The notes beneath the pieces were generated by a model. The model was not told where the DNA came from and ran no database searches. It worked only from the letters and a program-made list of their open reading frames with translations. From Circinella minor (taxonomy: Eukaryota > Mucoromycota > Mucoromycetes > Mucorales > Lichtheimiaceae): a DNA stretch of 64,000 bases. Shown piece after piece: positions 22,997-36,563 of this stretch. How positions within the stretch are numbered: position 1 is the stretch's first letter; each line of letters opens with the position of its first letter. A program made the position numbers and the translations under genes. Location of the stretch: contig JAEPRB010000058.1 in assembly GCA_016758965.1 (NCBI GenBank), positions 62,001-126,000 of the forward strand, written 5' to 3'.

Positions 22997-24106
22997 ATCA
23001 ACATCTTGAAAAAATTCGAGACAAATTATATATCTGTATAGAAACCGTCGTTTCCATGTTTGAGAAGAAAAAAAAAAGAGTAACATTAGATTTATAACAT
23101 CTAGAATTCAACTTTCTTTTTTTTTGTATTAATAATAAACTTATTTTCTTTATAAAGCATTTTTTTTTTGGGTTTGGATTAATGTTGGCATAGTAACTAA
23201 TTATTATAGATCATTGATATAGGATTTACTTTGCTTTGCATAGTAACCACGTATATGTATAAATAAATCTTTGAACTTTTACTTTTCTTATGCAAATTCA
23301 TGCGTAAAAAAGAGTCAATGGAAACGAGAAAAAAAAAGATGAATCAATTGTTGTACAGATCTGATTAAATAATAGTGATGAATTAGGATTAACGATAACA
23401 TTATTGGGAAAAAAAAGAGTTGATAATGATCTAATTCTTATATAATCAAAAGGTAATTACTCAGAATTTAACATAGAACATAACGTACTCCGCTAATACG
23501 ATAATACAGGGCAAGATAGAACTGGAACTATTTGTAACTAACAAAAAGGATATATAAAAAATGGTGGGAAAAATACGTTGATATATTCATTTTTAGCTTT
23601 TCTTTTTCTAATCATTAAAAAACTTACCTGGGGGAGGGAAAAAAAAGAATGGGTTAATGTTAAAACAATGGTATCATCCAAATAAACATAACAGGTTTAT
23701 TAAAAAAAAATTCACATAAAATATTCTACAATATCTTTAACCAATGGAACCAAGAAGAGAGAGAGAGAGAAAAGGTAGATTCCGAATTTTCGGGTTTGAA
23801 TAACATAATAATAATATATATATATTTCAATAATGTACCTATACTAATATTATTTATTATTTGGTTCAATCTGACTATTACGTTCCAGCCTTATTGGCGA
23901 TCACTTTAACAAAACAGGAAATTTAGTTTTACCGATGAAATCCAATTTCAATTGAAATATGAGCCAAATGCATGATGAATATAACTTATTCAATAAAAAA
24001 AAAAATTCCCCTTTTCTTTTCTTTCGTTTTTTTTTTTTAATTTTCATACATTTTTTTCTTCTCTCTTTTTTTCTTTCTTACAATAATAACAGCAAGTCAT
24101 AAACTT
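22997..24106. other. Intergenic, nothing recognised
   Basis: This is the COX13 3' flank and the tetraspanin-like gene upstream region. It is AT-rich with an AG run at about 23757-23771. No ORF with supportable content was seen. Confidence 0.45.
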
Positions 24107-25275
24107 ATGTTTGGATATATTTCAACAATACAATCTTCAAAAGATGACGAAACACGATCATTATTACACCATCCACCGAAACGATTACCATATAAACGTT
24201 GGATTATTTTTTCATTCATCTTCTTAATTGCTGTAAACTTTTTTTTTTCCGTTTCATCATTTATAAACAGACATAAGCTCAAAAAAATAATGTGTACATA
24301 TATTCATATTTAAATGAATATACAAATACAAAGGTGTTCATGGGAAATTAAACTTATGCAATGTGTAATATATATATATATATATAATAGTTTGCCATCT
24401 CATCATTCACATTATATTCACTCCGATATTGTTCAACACATCAATGCATGATGTATAATCCAAGTAAAACGGATGGAATTACTGTGGTTCCATCCATTGG
24501 TCTTCATTTTAGTTGGATTCATATACTTTTTGGATTATTATATATATTATTATTATTCATTACAATATCCTTAGGTGGTCCAGTTCATTGGGTAAGAAAA
24601 AAAATAACATCATTCCTTTTTTTTTTGTTCTTAATATCAGTCAATTAACCAAAAAAAAAAAATTATAAACTGATAAATGTTTTCTATATGTATACGTAAA
24701 TATATATCATCAAAACAAAAAAAAAAAAGTACGTCATGCCATTACTTTTATTTGTTGGAATCCAGTTCAGTATATCAACATATAAATTAATGTTGGATGG
24801 AAATACTTATATTCGTGAACAATTGAATGACTCATGGGAACGAGCCTATGAAAACAAAAATGATGCGATATTGTTAGAACAATTACAAACACGATTACAA
24901 TGCCAAGGATTTGCTAATAGATTTGATCGAAACATGTTTCTTACAAGTACTATTGATATGGATAAAATAGAACCATGTTTAAATAAATTAATGACACTAT
25001 TTGGAAGTGGTATATATGCTTGGGGTGTTACATTATGGATATTAAAGTTGGTACAGGTATATAGAATTATTTATCGTTTCACCCACTCCCCCCTAAATAC
25101 ATCATCTATAAACGCGTTTTTTTTTTGTCCTCACTAACATAAATATCATAATTGTATATAGATGATTGGACTATTGGGATGTTATTCAGCATATCTTCAC
25201 ATAAATCAACAAACAGATGACATTGAAGAAGGGGAAAAGATACACGAAAAAGACAAGTGTGTCACAGTTACATAA
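24107..25275 (+). CDS. Tetraspanin-like membrane protein
   Basis: Four exons (24107-24232, 24391-24591, 24730-25056, 25162-25275) encode about 255 aa, all joining in phase 0. TM1 is formed across the first junction (IIFSFIFLIA joined to FAISSFTLYS). TM2 is HILFGLLYILLLFITISL, TM3 PLLLFVGIQFSI, and TM4 the segment around GIYAWGVTLWILKLVQ and MIGLLGCYSAYL. Between TM3 and TM4 is a large loop with LQTRLQCQGF, which resembles the tetraspanin CCG motif with the second Cys replaced by Gln, and a further Cys (EPCLNKL). The C-terminal tail is acidic and cytosolic. Fungal tetraspanins (Pls1, Tsp2, Tsp3) function at the plasma membrane in polarised growth. The first donor (GTAAAC) and third acceptor (AAG) are the least certain boundaries. 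Confidence 0.65.
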
Positions 25276-25996
25276 ACTTTTGAAAATCAATTCATTTTTT
25301 TTTTGCTACTAACCTTTTTCATCCCATTTCTCCTCTTTCTCTCTCTCTCTTAATTTTTTTTTGTAAATGTTTTTTTTTTTGTTCGCTCCCTTTCAATTTC
25401 TCTCGTCTTATATAAATATATTTAAATTATATATAAATCAGCCAACTGGGCTTGGCTTTTTCTATCACCCCCCAAATATATATATATATATATATATATA
25501 TTTCTTAAAGTGAAATGTAATAAAAAATATAATAAAATATATATATATAGAACTTGTCATCATCCATCTTGCGTAATAAAATAATAAAATAAAAAAGGGA
25601 AAAGAGATACATCAGCAACCCATATAAAAACAAAGCAAAAAATAAAGTGTCTGCGTGCAAATGTTTGAATGTACATATAATGCGTATGTGTGTGTTTGTG
25701 TGTGCGTAGTGACAATTAGTGCAGAAATGCAAAAAAAAAAGGAAATATCAACAAGGTAGAACTGAGAAGAAAAAAAAAATTGGTAAAAATAAAATAGAAA
25801 TAAAAATTGTATCGAATGTGAATTTTTTTAAGCTTAGGTTTATCATGTTATGTTAGTTTTATGTTCATATAAACGTAAACACACACACACACACACACAT
25901 TTATATATATCGAATGTTTAATCTATACTTTTCACACTTATTGTTTCTCTCCCCACCCCCCTAACCTCGCCACACACACCTAGAATAAAAAAAAAA
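25276..25996. other. Convergent intergenic region
   Basis: This holds the 3' flanks of the tetraspanin-like gene and TUP1. It contains (TA)n at about 25479-25501 and (AC)n at about 25878-25899. No gene was seen. Confidence 0.5.
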
Positions 25997-28767
25997 TTAC
26001 ATACCAAGTGGCTCATAACTCCAAATTCGAGCGCGATTATCACCCGAACCCGTTGCAAACAATGTTCGTCCAGAAGGACTAATAGCAACAGAAATAACTA
26101 ATATTGAAAATATTAATATATTTAAAATGAATTGAATAATAATTTGAAAGTATTAATTTCTTTTTAATTATCATTATTAATAACAAAGTCTTACCAGAAT
26201 TTTTGTGTCCTTGTAGCATAAATTGAGTTTGTCCAGTTCGAGGATCCCAAAATTGGACCCCACGATCTTTTGATCCGGAAACAATCCAATTACCATCAGG
26301 TGTACAAGCAACTGACAAGACAAAATCCTAATTATTATGATTATTATTATTGTTGTTGTTTACATAAACAAATTATATAGTTAATACCTCACACTTTAGT
26401 GTTACATTTCAAGAAAAAAAATATTTGTCTTTTTCATTCCCGACTTTTGATTTTGATTTTTTTTTTTTTTACCTTATGACCAGTAAATGTCATTTTACAT
26501 GGACCTTTAGAACGATCTCTATCCATGCCATAGTTACTACGTCCATCATTGGTTCCAAGTTGCCACATCTTAATTGTTTTATCTAAACTGCCACTCACAA
26601 GAGTTCGTCCATCAGGCATAAATGCAACGGAATACACACTATCTTTATGACCTTCTAAACGTTCTAAAGCTTGACCTGTTTGAATGTCCCATACGCGAAC
26701 CATCTTGTCAAGACTACCAGCTGCAACAAGTCGACTGTCAGGTGAAATAGCAACACTAGTTACACCTGGATCCTTTTGATCCAAATCTTGGATCGGAATA
26801 CAATGCATTTCCTTTTGTTCTGTCATACTCCATATCCGTACAGTACGATCACCTGATCCTGATACAATAACACGTCCATCACGACTAAAATCAAGTGAAT
26901 AAATATCTTGTTCATGTCCTCTAAATACGTTACGGATTTGTCGTCTTTCAATATCCCAAATCTATATATAATTGATAATATATTTATTTTTTGCAAAAAC
27001 CAGTATTCGTCAATGTTTTTATACTTCATTGTGAAACAATAAGAAATAATAATAATGAAAAAAAAAAAAAAACATACGCGGATTTGTTTATCTTCGGCAC
27101 CTGTTGCAAGGTATTTTCCATCAGGGCTGAAACACACAGAACGAATATACAAATCACCATCTTTTTGAACACTATCATCTTGAAGCACACTATATATAAT
27201 ATAGTGTTAGTTTCAATTATTTGTCTCTTTCCACAATTTTTTTTTGTGTCCTTTTTGTGCGATACAATTATTTTTTTTAGCTAATAAAAAAAAATTATTA
27301 CCATGACAAATTCGAAGTAGTAACATCATAAATATAGGTTGCTCGGTTACAACCAGCAGCCATCCATCGACCATCAGCACTAAACTTGACACAACATACA
27401 ACACTAGGATGATCAATACTATGAAGTAAATCCACCTTGAGATAACGTGGTGTCTTGGGATTAAATCTAAGTACATATACATAATATAACTTTTAGTATA
27501 TCATAAATTCACAAAGAAAAATATTTATTTTCCCAATATTCATATAAAAAACTTACAAGGCAAACCAATCGCGACCTTCCACTTTCATGTTGGGTGGAAC
27601 ATTTTCTGGATCGACATCCGCTAATCCAACAGGTGTAGTTGGTCCCATTTGATTCTTGGGTCGTTGTGCCACTACTGAATTATTATTAGGTGGAGGTGGA
27701 CCATTAGTGCCACTAGGAGAAGGCATAACTGGACCACTCATTGAAGATCCTGATTTACGTTTAGATGTTCCAGAAGGATCATTCAATGGTTGAGGTGCAG
27801 GTGGAGCATGTGATGATTGAGGTGTACCAGGTGTAGCGCCACCACGCGATGGTGGATATCCGTAACCTTTTTTAGTTTAATGATGTTTCAGATATATAAA
27901 TTCTTTCAAAAAAAAGGTGATAGTATATAATAAATTTACCTTGCTGTTGATTAGATCCATTCATGTAACCAGGAGCGGAACTTGCCGGAGGAGGTGGAGG
28001 GGCTTGAGATGAAGGAGGATAGTGTGGAGGAACACCATGATCTCCTCCTCCTGTTGGTTGTTGTTGTTGAGGTGGTGGCACCATCAATCCAGGTGGTCCT
28101 TGACTGTTTCCATTACCATGTGGATTCATAATTCCTCCAAAATAATTTGATCCTGGACCAATACTAGGTGGTGGTTGTTGTCCACCTTGTTGTTGTGATT
28201 GTTGATGAGGTGGTGCTGGATGAGACGCGTTATTACTATTACTATTATTATTATTACTACCAGGTTGAGGTGGAGGTGCATGTCCTGCGCGAACTTGAGC
28301 TTGTTCTAATTGTTGTCGAAGACGAGCAATTTCTTCCTCATATCTGCAAAAAAAAAAAAGATTTAGCAAATAAATTTTTGACGCGTATATATATATATAT
28401 ATATATATCCCATAACAAAAAAAAAACCAGTAAAATAAATGTATACATACTGTTTTTTCATTGCTTGTTGTTGACGTTCAATCTCCAATAGATTTTGTTG
28501 AAAATTATGCATCTCTTGTAATTGCGTTGACACTACAAAAAAAACACAAAATAATAAAAATCAAACATCAACCATTAAATGTCTTCCCTTCAACTTTTTT
28601 TTTTTTTAAAAAAAAAACTTACTTTTGTGTTCAATGTTTTCTTTTTCAGTCTTATTCATGTAAACATCTCGAACAAGTTGATCAAATTCAGCTCGGATGG
28701 CGTCAAGCATTTCAATAATGCGATTCTGTGGACCAGGAACCACGGGTCGATGACTGTACACAGACAT
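25997..28767 (-). CDS. TUP1: General transcriptional corepressor Tup1
   Basis: Nine exons (28623-28767, 28451-28532, 27940-28343, 27557-27866, 27302-27466, 27078-27189, 26473-26961, 26195-26327, 25997-26097) give 646 aa. The start [10 protein letters not shown] at 28767 matches the family; an in-frame upstream Met exists at 28818. Residues 15-95 are the Tup_N helical tetramerisation region ([17 protein letters not shown]..). A Pro/Gln/Asn/Gly-rich linker (about 100-285) follows, then the conserved pre-propeller segment ending GRDWFAL. Seven WD40 blades start near residue 335, with visible units such as [39 protein letters not shown] and [17 protein letters not shown]. Tup1 works with Ssn6/Cyc8, recruited by DNA-binding repressors, in the nucleus. 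The end ..YEPLGM-stop is used, though GTATGT there could also be a donor. Confidence 0.95.
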
Positions 28768-29322
28768 TCTATTAAAAGATAATAATGAATTATTATATGT
28801 CAGTGTCTCTGAGTTCACGTTTTACTGCAATGACGCGGAATTTTGCGTGTAAAGAAAAAAGAGGGGGTGGGCAAAAAAAAAAAAAAAGAAAGAAGGGGAG
28901 GAGGAGGAGGAGGAAAGAATTGGGTTTATAATAAACAAGTTCAATAGTTAAAAAGAAAAACAAAGTGATGGTTAAGAATAGAAAAAAAGAGATGGTAAAA
29001 TATCACTTTAATAAAATTCATTTTTCATTCAATTTCATCGTACCTATTTAATTATCAAAAGATCGTTTTTTTTTTCTTTTTGTTCCTTTTCGCCTCGTTT
29101 TGACCTTTTCTTTTTTTTTTTTTTTTGGGCGGAACGGAGCAACAAAAAAAAAAAAGATTGATATAAAAATGTGGACCGTGCAAGCTGAAAAAAAAAAGAG
29201 AGAAAACTGATAAAAAAAATTAAACTCAGCATGGTGTAACAACCCCTAAAATCTATGAGATTGGTGTACAGGCTTATGATTTTTTTTTCTCAAAAGATTA
29301 AGTTAGGGGGGATGATTACATT
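28768..29322. other. TUP1 upstream region
   Basis: Promoter side of TUP1 and left flank of the foldback element. It is purine/pyrimidine-strand-biased (GGAGGAGGAGGAGG at about 28899) with long A and T runs. No gene was seen. Confidence 0.45.
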
Positions 29323-29330
29323 GGCTGAGA

Positions 29331-29790
29331 GGATGTTTTTTACTTGGCGCCACGTTTTTTATCATTTTTGATGTTTGGTTATAATCTTTTGTTTCACTAA
29401 AAACACCAATGTCCGCCACAATTTTTTGCATCTAGGCCACTGAACATGTATCAAAGCCAGGTCATAATGAATCCTGGGGTGACGAATACCATTACTTTGT
29501 ACTTGATTGACACAAAGGAAGAGTATCTTATTGGCAACAACCCATAAAGTGTTTATTTGATGCAGTGCTGGAACCAAAAAGTTAAACCTTATCTTTACCA
29601 CCTAATATTGTGGACACAAACTTCATGAAGCGCACTGGTCATTAATGTTTACAAGCTTCTGATAGTTACAATAGTGATTTGATTCTTCTGGTTATATGTT
29701 CCAATAAGGTGTCATCTACTGTCCTCAAAAACATGAAAGCTGCGTGTGTCTCAGCATGCTCTAGTTTCTCTTGGAGCTACGCTTGAATTA
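29331..29790 (+). repeat. Left arm of the foldback element
   Basis: Inverted partner of about 30115-30583. Arms differ by scattered substitutions and small indels, so this is an old duplication. It includes the palindrome TTGGCGCCA-like core near its outer end. Confidence 0.75.
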
Positions 29791-30114
29791 TTTATTTTAT
29801 TCATGAACCGCTTGAATAGCTTGGCTGATCGCTTGTGGTGATGCTTGATTATTAACAAGCTTTTAAAAAGTACGCATACTCTTTTTCTTGTGTATTGAGC
29901 TTACGTATCCTTTGAAATCTCGTTTAAATAGTGCTGGTTTCCTCCTGAAGATGCGTTGATGTGATAGCGTAGTAGCGCCAAGTTGTACAGTTGAATCATA
30001 ATGGGATCTCCACTGCCATTCGCTCCAAACAACGATGTAGCACTATGGGTGCAAAAACACGTCAAGAGCTACAAATGGATCCAACTAAGAGACGATAAGA
30101 CATTCTTTTGTCCA

Positions 30115-30583
30115 AATGTGACAAGGGAAACTAGATCATGCTGAGACACGCACAGCTTTCATGTTTTTGAGGACAGTGGATGACACCCTATTAGGACATA
30201 TAACCAGAAAAGTCAAATCGCCATTGTAACTATCAAAACCTTGCAAACAACAATGACCAGTGCGTTTCATGAAGTTTGTGTCCACAGATTATTGCTTGGA
30301 TTTCGATTACAATGAGTGGTAAGGATGGGTGTTCAACTTTTTGTTTCCTACTAACTCCATTTTATCGCAAAACCAGCACTCCATGTGTTGTTATTAGTGA
30401 TATACTCTCCCTTTGTGTCAATCAAGTGCAAAGTAATGATATTAGTCACCACAGGATTCGTTGTGAGTTGGATTCGATACATGGATGCAAAAGAATGTGG
30501 CGGACATTGATGTGGGTTTTATGGTCGTCGTTTCACTAAAATACCAAAAATGATAAAAAACGTGGCGCCAAGTTAAAAACATC
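30115..30583 (-). repeat. Right arm of the foldback element
   Basis: Reverse-complement counterpart of 29331-29790. Landmarks in outward order are GAAACTAGATCATGCTGAGACAC, the GAGGACAGT block, TTCATGAAGTTTGTGTCCAC, TGTGTCAATCAAGTGCAAAG and the GGCGCCAAG end. Confidence 0.75.
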
Positions 30584-30597
30584 CTTTCAACCTGACG

Positions 30598-31941
30598 GAT
30601 AACTAATCTTTACCTTTTTAATAATTTTGTAACAAAATGTGGATCTTTTTGTTGTGAATGCTTTTCTGATTTTGAAAAAAAAAAAAAAAAAAACTTTGAT
30701 AGTTCTTTTATAATTCGAAAATAATAAAAAAGAATATTTGAAACATATATTGTATTTCATTAAAAACATGATGTTTTTTTTTTACTCCTTCCTCACCCCC
30801 AACTTTTCTCATTGAACTTATTATCAACGAATAGGATAAGATGATGACATTCCGAAGTAAAAAGAAAGAAGGGACAGGTTCACTGCGGAGACAGACACAG
30901 CTATACTTTTTTTTTTAGAAACTGTTATACTTTTACTGTTGTGACACCACTATTTTTTTGAAGATTTTGAACATGAACCCGCATTTGATGTTCCCACAAA
31001 TAAAAAAAAGTTGACTTAGTGCATTCTGGTAATACAAAACAAAAGAAAAAGAAAAAAATAAACCCTTATTTTAGATAAATAAGTTTTATGTTTATATTTT
31101 TGATTTGCTTTGTTTGATTATGGACACTATATCTTCCTATGTAAAGAGTAAAATATTCTCTTGCTCTTGCTTATTACATAATCATCAATATGAATCAAAA
31201 TGAAAAAAAAATGTCATTTAGATAAATAACCTTACAATAGGTTTTGTTCTTTAATATGATATAACATTTTGATCACAAATCTCATAATAGAACAATTACT
31301 TTAGATATGATAGACTTCACTAATAATCTTTATATATAGTATTTATTGATTCTCAGCTATTGATAATTTGGTCAATATGATGTCTCCCCTCCCCCTTCTC
31401 CCTTCACCCTCAATGAGTCATTTTTTTTTATTACTGCTAAACATGTATATATAAATATATATATATATATCACCTAATGCCTATACATATATTCAAATTA
31501 TATAACCTGTAAGAAAAAAAAGTGAGCGGAGCAAGCATCACAAAACCTTAGATGTGTGCAACGGATGTTGTTATTTTGTTATTGGAAAAAATATCGGACT
31601 TTTTTTTTAATCTTCATCCTAAAAAGAAAGCTGAACAAAAAAAAAATAAAACTGCTCTCACTTTTTTTTTTTTTGAGTGGCGGGTTTTAAGCGTTGAGTA
31701 AGCTTTGCAAATAAAAAAAAGGTACGTGTATCGAGTTGAAAGGAAACAAGGTCTAAAATAGTATATACATATACACATATATATAATAAGGAATATATTA
31801 TATAGGATGTCAGAATGATGAACTAACAATTCTCGAGTTTTATTTTTCATTTCACTTTATTATATACGCGTTTCTTGTTTATAGTTTTTTTTTATTTTTT
31901 TTTACTAGAAATACAAAAGTCTATCTATTCCTATTCCCATC
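30598..31941. other. Intergenic upstream of SEC24
   Basis: No gene was recognised. A 78-aa minus ORF at 31614-31850 is low-complexity. The SEC24 promoter must lie in the right part. The leader just before the ATG is pyrimidine-rich (CTATCTATTCCTATTCCCATC). Confidence 0.45.
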
Positions 31942-34900
31942 ATGGCTAGTCAGCAACAACCGCCATACCCAATGCAATCAAGACCTCCAGTACCATCCTC
32001 ACCAATGGGTGGTCCCCCTCCTACAGGTTATAGACCTCCTGTTGCAGGAGCAGTACCAGGTCAACAACAACCACAACCACAACACCCGGGAATGCCTTAT
32101 CGTACTTCAGGTACACCACCCCCCGGGTCGCCCATGATGCGTCCTCCTCCGGGAATCCGACCAGGAATGCTTCCTCCTCAACAACAACAGCAACAACGAC
32201 CTCCTCAACCAGGAATGCCAATGACCCCACCACTTGCAAATACAGTAATGTATCAACAACAATCAGCACTTACTGGGTCACCTGTTCCTCAACCACGTAC
32301 ACCACCTGTATTGGGTGCAACGACTCATTCAACACCTGGAAGTCCACCACCTGTTTCGCAAAGTCCAACTATTTCAGCAGGTTCTTCTGCTCCACAATCA
32401 CCTATTACTGAACAACATCATCGTACAACAACAACAAGAAAGAGAATGTATCCTGATCAAATCACAAAAGCTTATATGGATCAACCTGCTGGACAAATAG
32501 ATAGTTTTTCATCTCCTGGATTCCAACAACAACCTCAACAACAACAACAATTTCAACAACATTCACCAGTACCTACAATGACTGCACAAACATATCCAGG
32601 AAATCAACAATCACAATTTCAACAACCTATGGGTGGACAAGTAAATGCATTAACAGGTCAATTTGGTAATATGAATGTTTCAAGTCCTCAAGTAAGTTTC
32701 TTTCTCTAAATATTTAGTAAATAGATTAGAAAGCGATAAGGAGAAAATTATATATGAATGACCTTTTTTTTTCATTATTATTAGGGTCCAGCAAAGTCAA
32801 TCCCATTACTTGGAGCAGCACCCATTATTACGGATTTAAATGCTCCTGCACCACCTATCATTTTACCTCAAAATGTATGTACACTTTATTGTTTTTCCCC
32901 TCTTTTAATCAATGAATTGAATTAATTTTTTTTTCTTTAAAAAAAATTGGAGGGTATAAAAGTTTAAAAGATAACACTGTTTTATTGTTCATATTATTTT
33001 ATAGTCATCCATAACCAATTCACCTTATGCAAATGCAGAAGAATCATATAAATGTTGTACAATCAATGCTATTCCTGCAAATGAATCAGTTTTGAAAAAA
33101 TCGAAATTACCACTTGCTTTGGTTCTTGCACCTTATAGAACTTCAGAAGGTGATGATGTAAGTATATTTTTTTTACTATTTTTTCGAACAGTAAAAAAAA
33201 GGGAGAGGAAAATGAAAAGGTTCAATTTGTGTGTATGTGTATATGTTTTTTTCTTAATTAATTAAATGGGCGGTAAACACATATATATATATATATATAG
33301 GATCAAGTACCCGTTATTGCGGATTCAGTTATTGCTAGATGTCGTCGATGCCGTACATATATTAATCCTTTTGTAACATTTGTGGAAGGTGGTCAGCGAT
33401 GGAAGTGTAATTTATGCTTTTTGCTTAATGATGGTAAAATTTGTTGTTTTTTTTTCTGTTTATTAAAGAGTAGAATTAATTTTGAGGATAATAATAATAT
33501 TAATATATAATATAACAATCATTTTAGTACCTGCTGCCTTTGATTATGATGCTCAAACTCAACAACCTGTGGATAGATGGAAACGTGCTGAATTAAATTA
33601 TTCATGTGTTGAATATGTTGCTCCAACTGAATATATGGTAAAAAAAAAAAAAGAGTGAATGAATGAAATATTTTTAAATAGATTTTTTTACTAATAGTAG
33701 CCGGTTTTTTTTTTAATTTCTGAACGGGGGATTAAATTATTAGGTTCGTCCACCCCAAGCTCCAGCTTATATTTTTATCATTGATGTTTCTTATTCAGCT
33801 GTACAATCGGGTATGGTAGCAACAGCAGCTCGAACAATTTTGGATTCATTAGATCGTATTCCAAACGAACAAAAACGTACCCAAATCGGTTTCATTACAG
33901 TGGATAGTTCACTTCACTTTTACAATTTGAACGCTTCAGTTTCAGAACCACAAATGCTTGTTGTATCCGAATTAGATGATGTCTTTTTACCTACACCAGC
34001 TCATTTAATGGTCAATTTGTCGGATAGTAGAGAATTAATCCAATCCTTTTTGGAAAAGTTACCTGATATGTTCAAGGAAACTGCTAATGTTAATAATGCC
34101 CTTGGTACTGCTTTACAAGCTGCATTTAAGATTGTGGTAAGTTTATATTTGAAGGATGGAGGAAGAAGAGTGGGGAGAAAATTGGGGGTTTATTTTACAT
34201 CAATGGATGCTAATAATGTTTGTATATATGTGTGTGTGTGTTTTTTAGTCACCTTTTGGTGGTAAGATTGTTTGTTTACAATCAACTTTGCCTAATATGG
34301 GTACTGGTGCATTAAAAGTTCGTGAGGATCCTAAAGTTATTGGAACTGCAAAGGTATGAAAAAAAAAACGAGTGATAAAAGGAATTCTATAATTGTACTT
34401 GTATATTATTTTTCATAAGTATTGACATAATCATTTTAGGAAACCCCATTGCTTAATGCTAGTTCACCATTCTTCAAATCATTTGCGGTGGATTGTTCAA
34501 GATCACAAGTATCCTGTGATATGCTCATTTTTGGTGGACAATATGCAGATGTTGCTACATTAGGTAAGAATTATATTCTATACAAGTTACAAAGAAAAAA
34601 AAACATAATTTAATGAATCTATATACTATAATTATATTAATATACTTTTTATATATATTGAATAGGATGTCTTCCACGATTTACTGGTGGTCAAACATAT
34701 TATTATCCTGGTTTCCATGCAAGTCGTACTGAAGATGCCACCAAATTTGCTCATGAATTCTCAGAGTTAATTGCAGAACAAATAGGTTTGGAAGCTGTAT
34801 TGCGTGTTCGTGCATCACGTAACTTGCGTATGAGTGGATTCCATGGAAACTTCTTTATTCGATCCACTGATCTTTTGGCTTTACCCAACGTACCTCGTAA

Positions 34901-36278
34901 TCAAAATTATGTTATTGAAGTGGCTATTGAAGATGAACTTCGTGGTCCTACCGCATGTTTCCAAACTGCATTACTTCATACCACATGTTATGGCGAACGA
35001 CGTATTCGTGTTGTTACATTGTGTTTACCTGTTACAAACTCTGTTCCTGAAATAATTGCAAGTGTTAATCCAAGAGCTATTGTTTCTTATCTTGCTAACA
35101 AAGGTATATATGATATAAAAAAAAGAAGAGAAAGATTGGATAATCTATTCTGAATATTCATATTGATGAACTATTTGTTTTTTTATATAGCAATTGAACG
35201 TGGTATAACATCCAAGTTGGAAGATGCTCGTGATGCAGTAGTTAATAAAACAATTGATATTTTGGGTGCTTACAAATCTCATGTACTTGGTCTTGGTAAA
35301 GGATCAAGTTCTCCACAACTTACTGTACCTGACCATTTAAAACTACTTCCACTCTTGGCACTTGGTCTTATTAAAAATGTAAGTTTGAAAAAAAACCCCT
35401 CTTTTTTTGTTTCAAATAAAAAGACTAATACAATATATATATCAAATTTATAGGACGCCATAAGTCAAACTACACGTATTTCAACGGATGCTAGATCAAA
35501 TGCAATTAATCTTATCCGAACTATGCCTATTCAATTATTGATTCCATACTTATATCCCAACTTGTATGCCTTGCATTCCATGCCACCAGAGGTAATATAT
35601 ATATATGTTTTTACTACCACTAGATCGCAACTCAAATTAACCTACCCACCTTTTTTATTATTATTCAGGTTGGCGAGATTTCAGAAAAGGGTGTTGTTTT
35701 ACCAACTCCATTGAATTTAACGACAGAACGACTTGAACCACACGGATGTTATCTTTTAGAAAATGGTCAAGATATTTTCATTTGGGTTGGACGTGGAGTT
35801 GTACCACAATTATGTGTTGATCTATTTGGTCTTAAATCCTATGATCAATTACATAGTGGCAAAGTAAATATATATATATATATTCTATTATTTTTTGAAA
35901 CATTTTTTTTTATCGTTTTAATGATTTATAACTAACTTTTGATTACTTTTAATAGATGACACTCCCAGTTGTTGATACACCAATTAATAAAAAGACAAAC
36001 TTATTAATTGGTAAAATAAGAGAAATGCGTCGTGGTAACTATTATCCAGCCGTATATACCGTTAAAGAAGATAGTGATCCATCTTTAAGATTATGGTTCT
36101 TGTCACATTTGGTTGAAGATCGAGGAGATAGTACCATGAGTTATCAACAATTTTTACAACTTCTTAAGGATAGAGTAGGTTTTATTTTTATTTTTGAAAA
36201 CAAAACAAAAGACATAAAGAAAAAGTATTAATAACTTTGTTTTTATATAATTTATAGGTTAATGCTGGCTCATTCTAA
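31942..36278 (+). CDS. SEC24: COPII coat cargo-binding protein Sec24
   Basis: Fourteen exons encode 1018 aa: 31942-32691, 32785-32874, 33005-33157, 33301-33433, 33528-33637, 33744-34136, 34249-34353, 34440-34563, 34666-35103, 35191-35378, 35454-35591, 35669-35863, 35956-36174, 36258-36278. All junctions are GT..AG and in phase. Residues 1-250 are a disordered Pro/Gln/Gly-rich tail. Then come the zinc finger CRRC..CNLC (about 344-366), the trunk domain starting [17 protein letters not shown] (about 417), the beta-sandwich and helical domains (including [16 protein letters not shown]), and the C-terminal gelsolin fold ([15 protein letters not shown]). Sec24 pairs with Sec23 and selects cargo for ER-to-Golgi vesicles. 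The last exon encodes only six residues and the stop. Family length is typical. Confidence 0.96.
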
Positions 36279-36563
36279 GTAATACTAAAACACCATATAA
36301 CTTCCTTTTTTTTTCCCGTCATAATATTTTTCTATCCCAAATTTTTATACATATGAAAAAAATAATAATAATAATAATCAATTACTCTCCACCCAATCCA
36401 AAACTTGGAATTACAACAAAACAATAACATTTTAAACTTTTACTATTATTATTATTATTATTATTTTCGACAAGAATACACACCAACCTACAGAAAAAAA
36501 AGAGGAATTACAATATATAGAAACAGACTTTATTACCATTATTATATTATATTATTATTACTA

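Larger units (their letters stand above)
29323..30597. mobile_element. Foldback element with long inverted arms
   Basis: The outer ends are inverted copies. On the left, GGATGTTTTTTACTTGGCGCC and ACGTTTTTTATCATTTTTG (29331-29369). On the right, CAAAAATGATAAAAAACGT followed by GGCGCCAAGTTAAAAACATCC (about 30545-30583). Similarity continues inward for about 450 nt: CACCAATGTCCGCCACA against TGTGGCGGACATTGATG, and ACTGTCCTCAAAAACATGAAAGCTG (about 29720) against CAGCTTTCATGTTTTTGAGGACAGT (about 30154). An ORF on the minus strand in the left arm (29362-29601) and one on the plus strand in the right arm (30276-30539) encode related peptides sharing LCVNQVQSN and a ..K(L/R)MWRTL-like end. The centre (about 29790-30120) is not paired. 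The left limit may lie up to 25 nt further out. No target duplication was clear. Confidence 0.8.
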
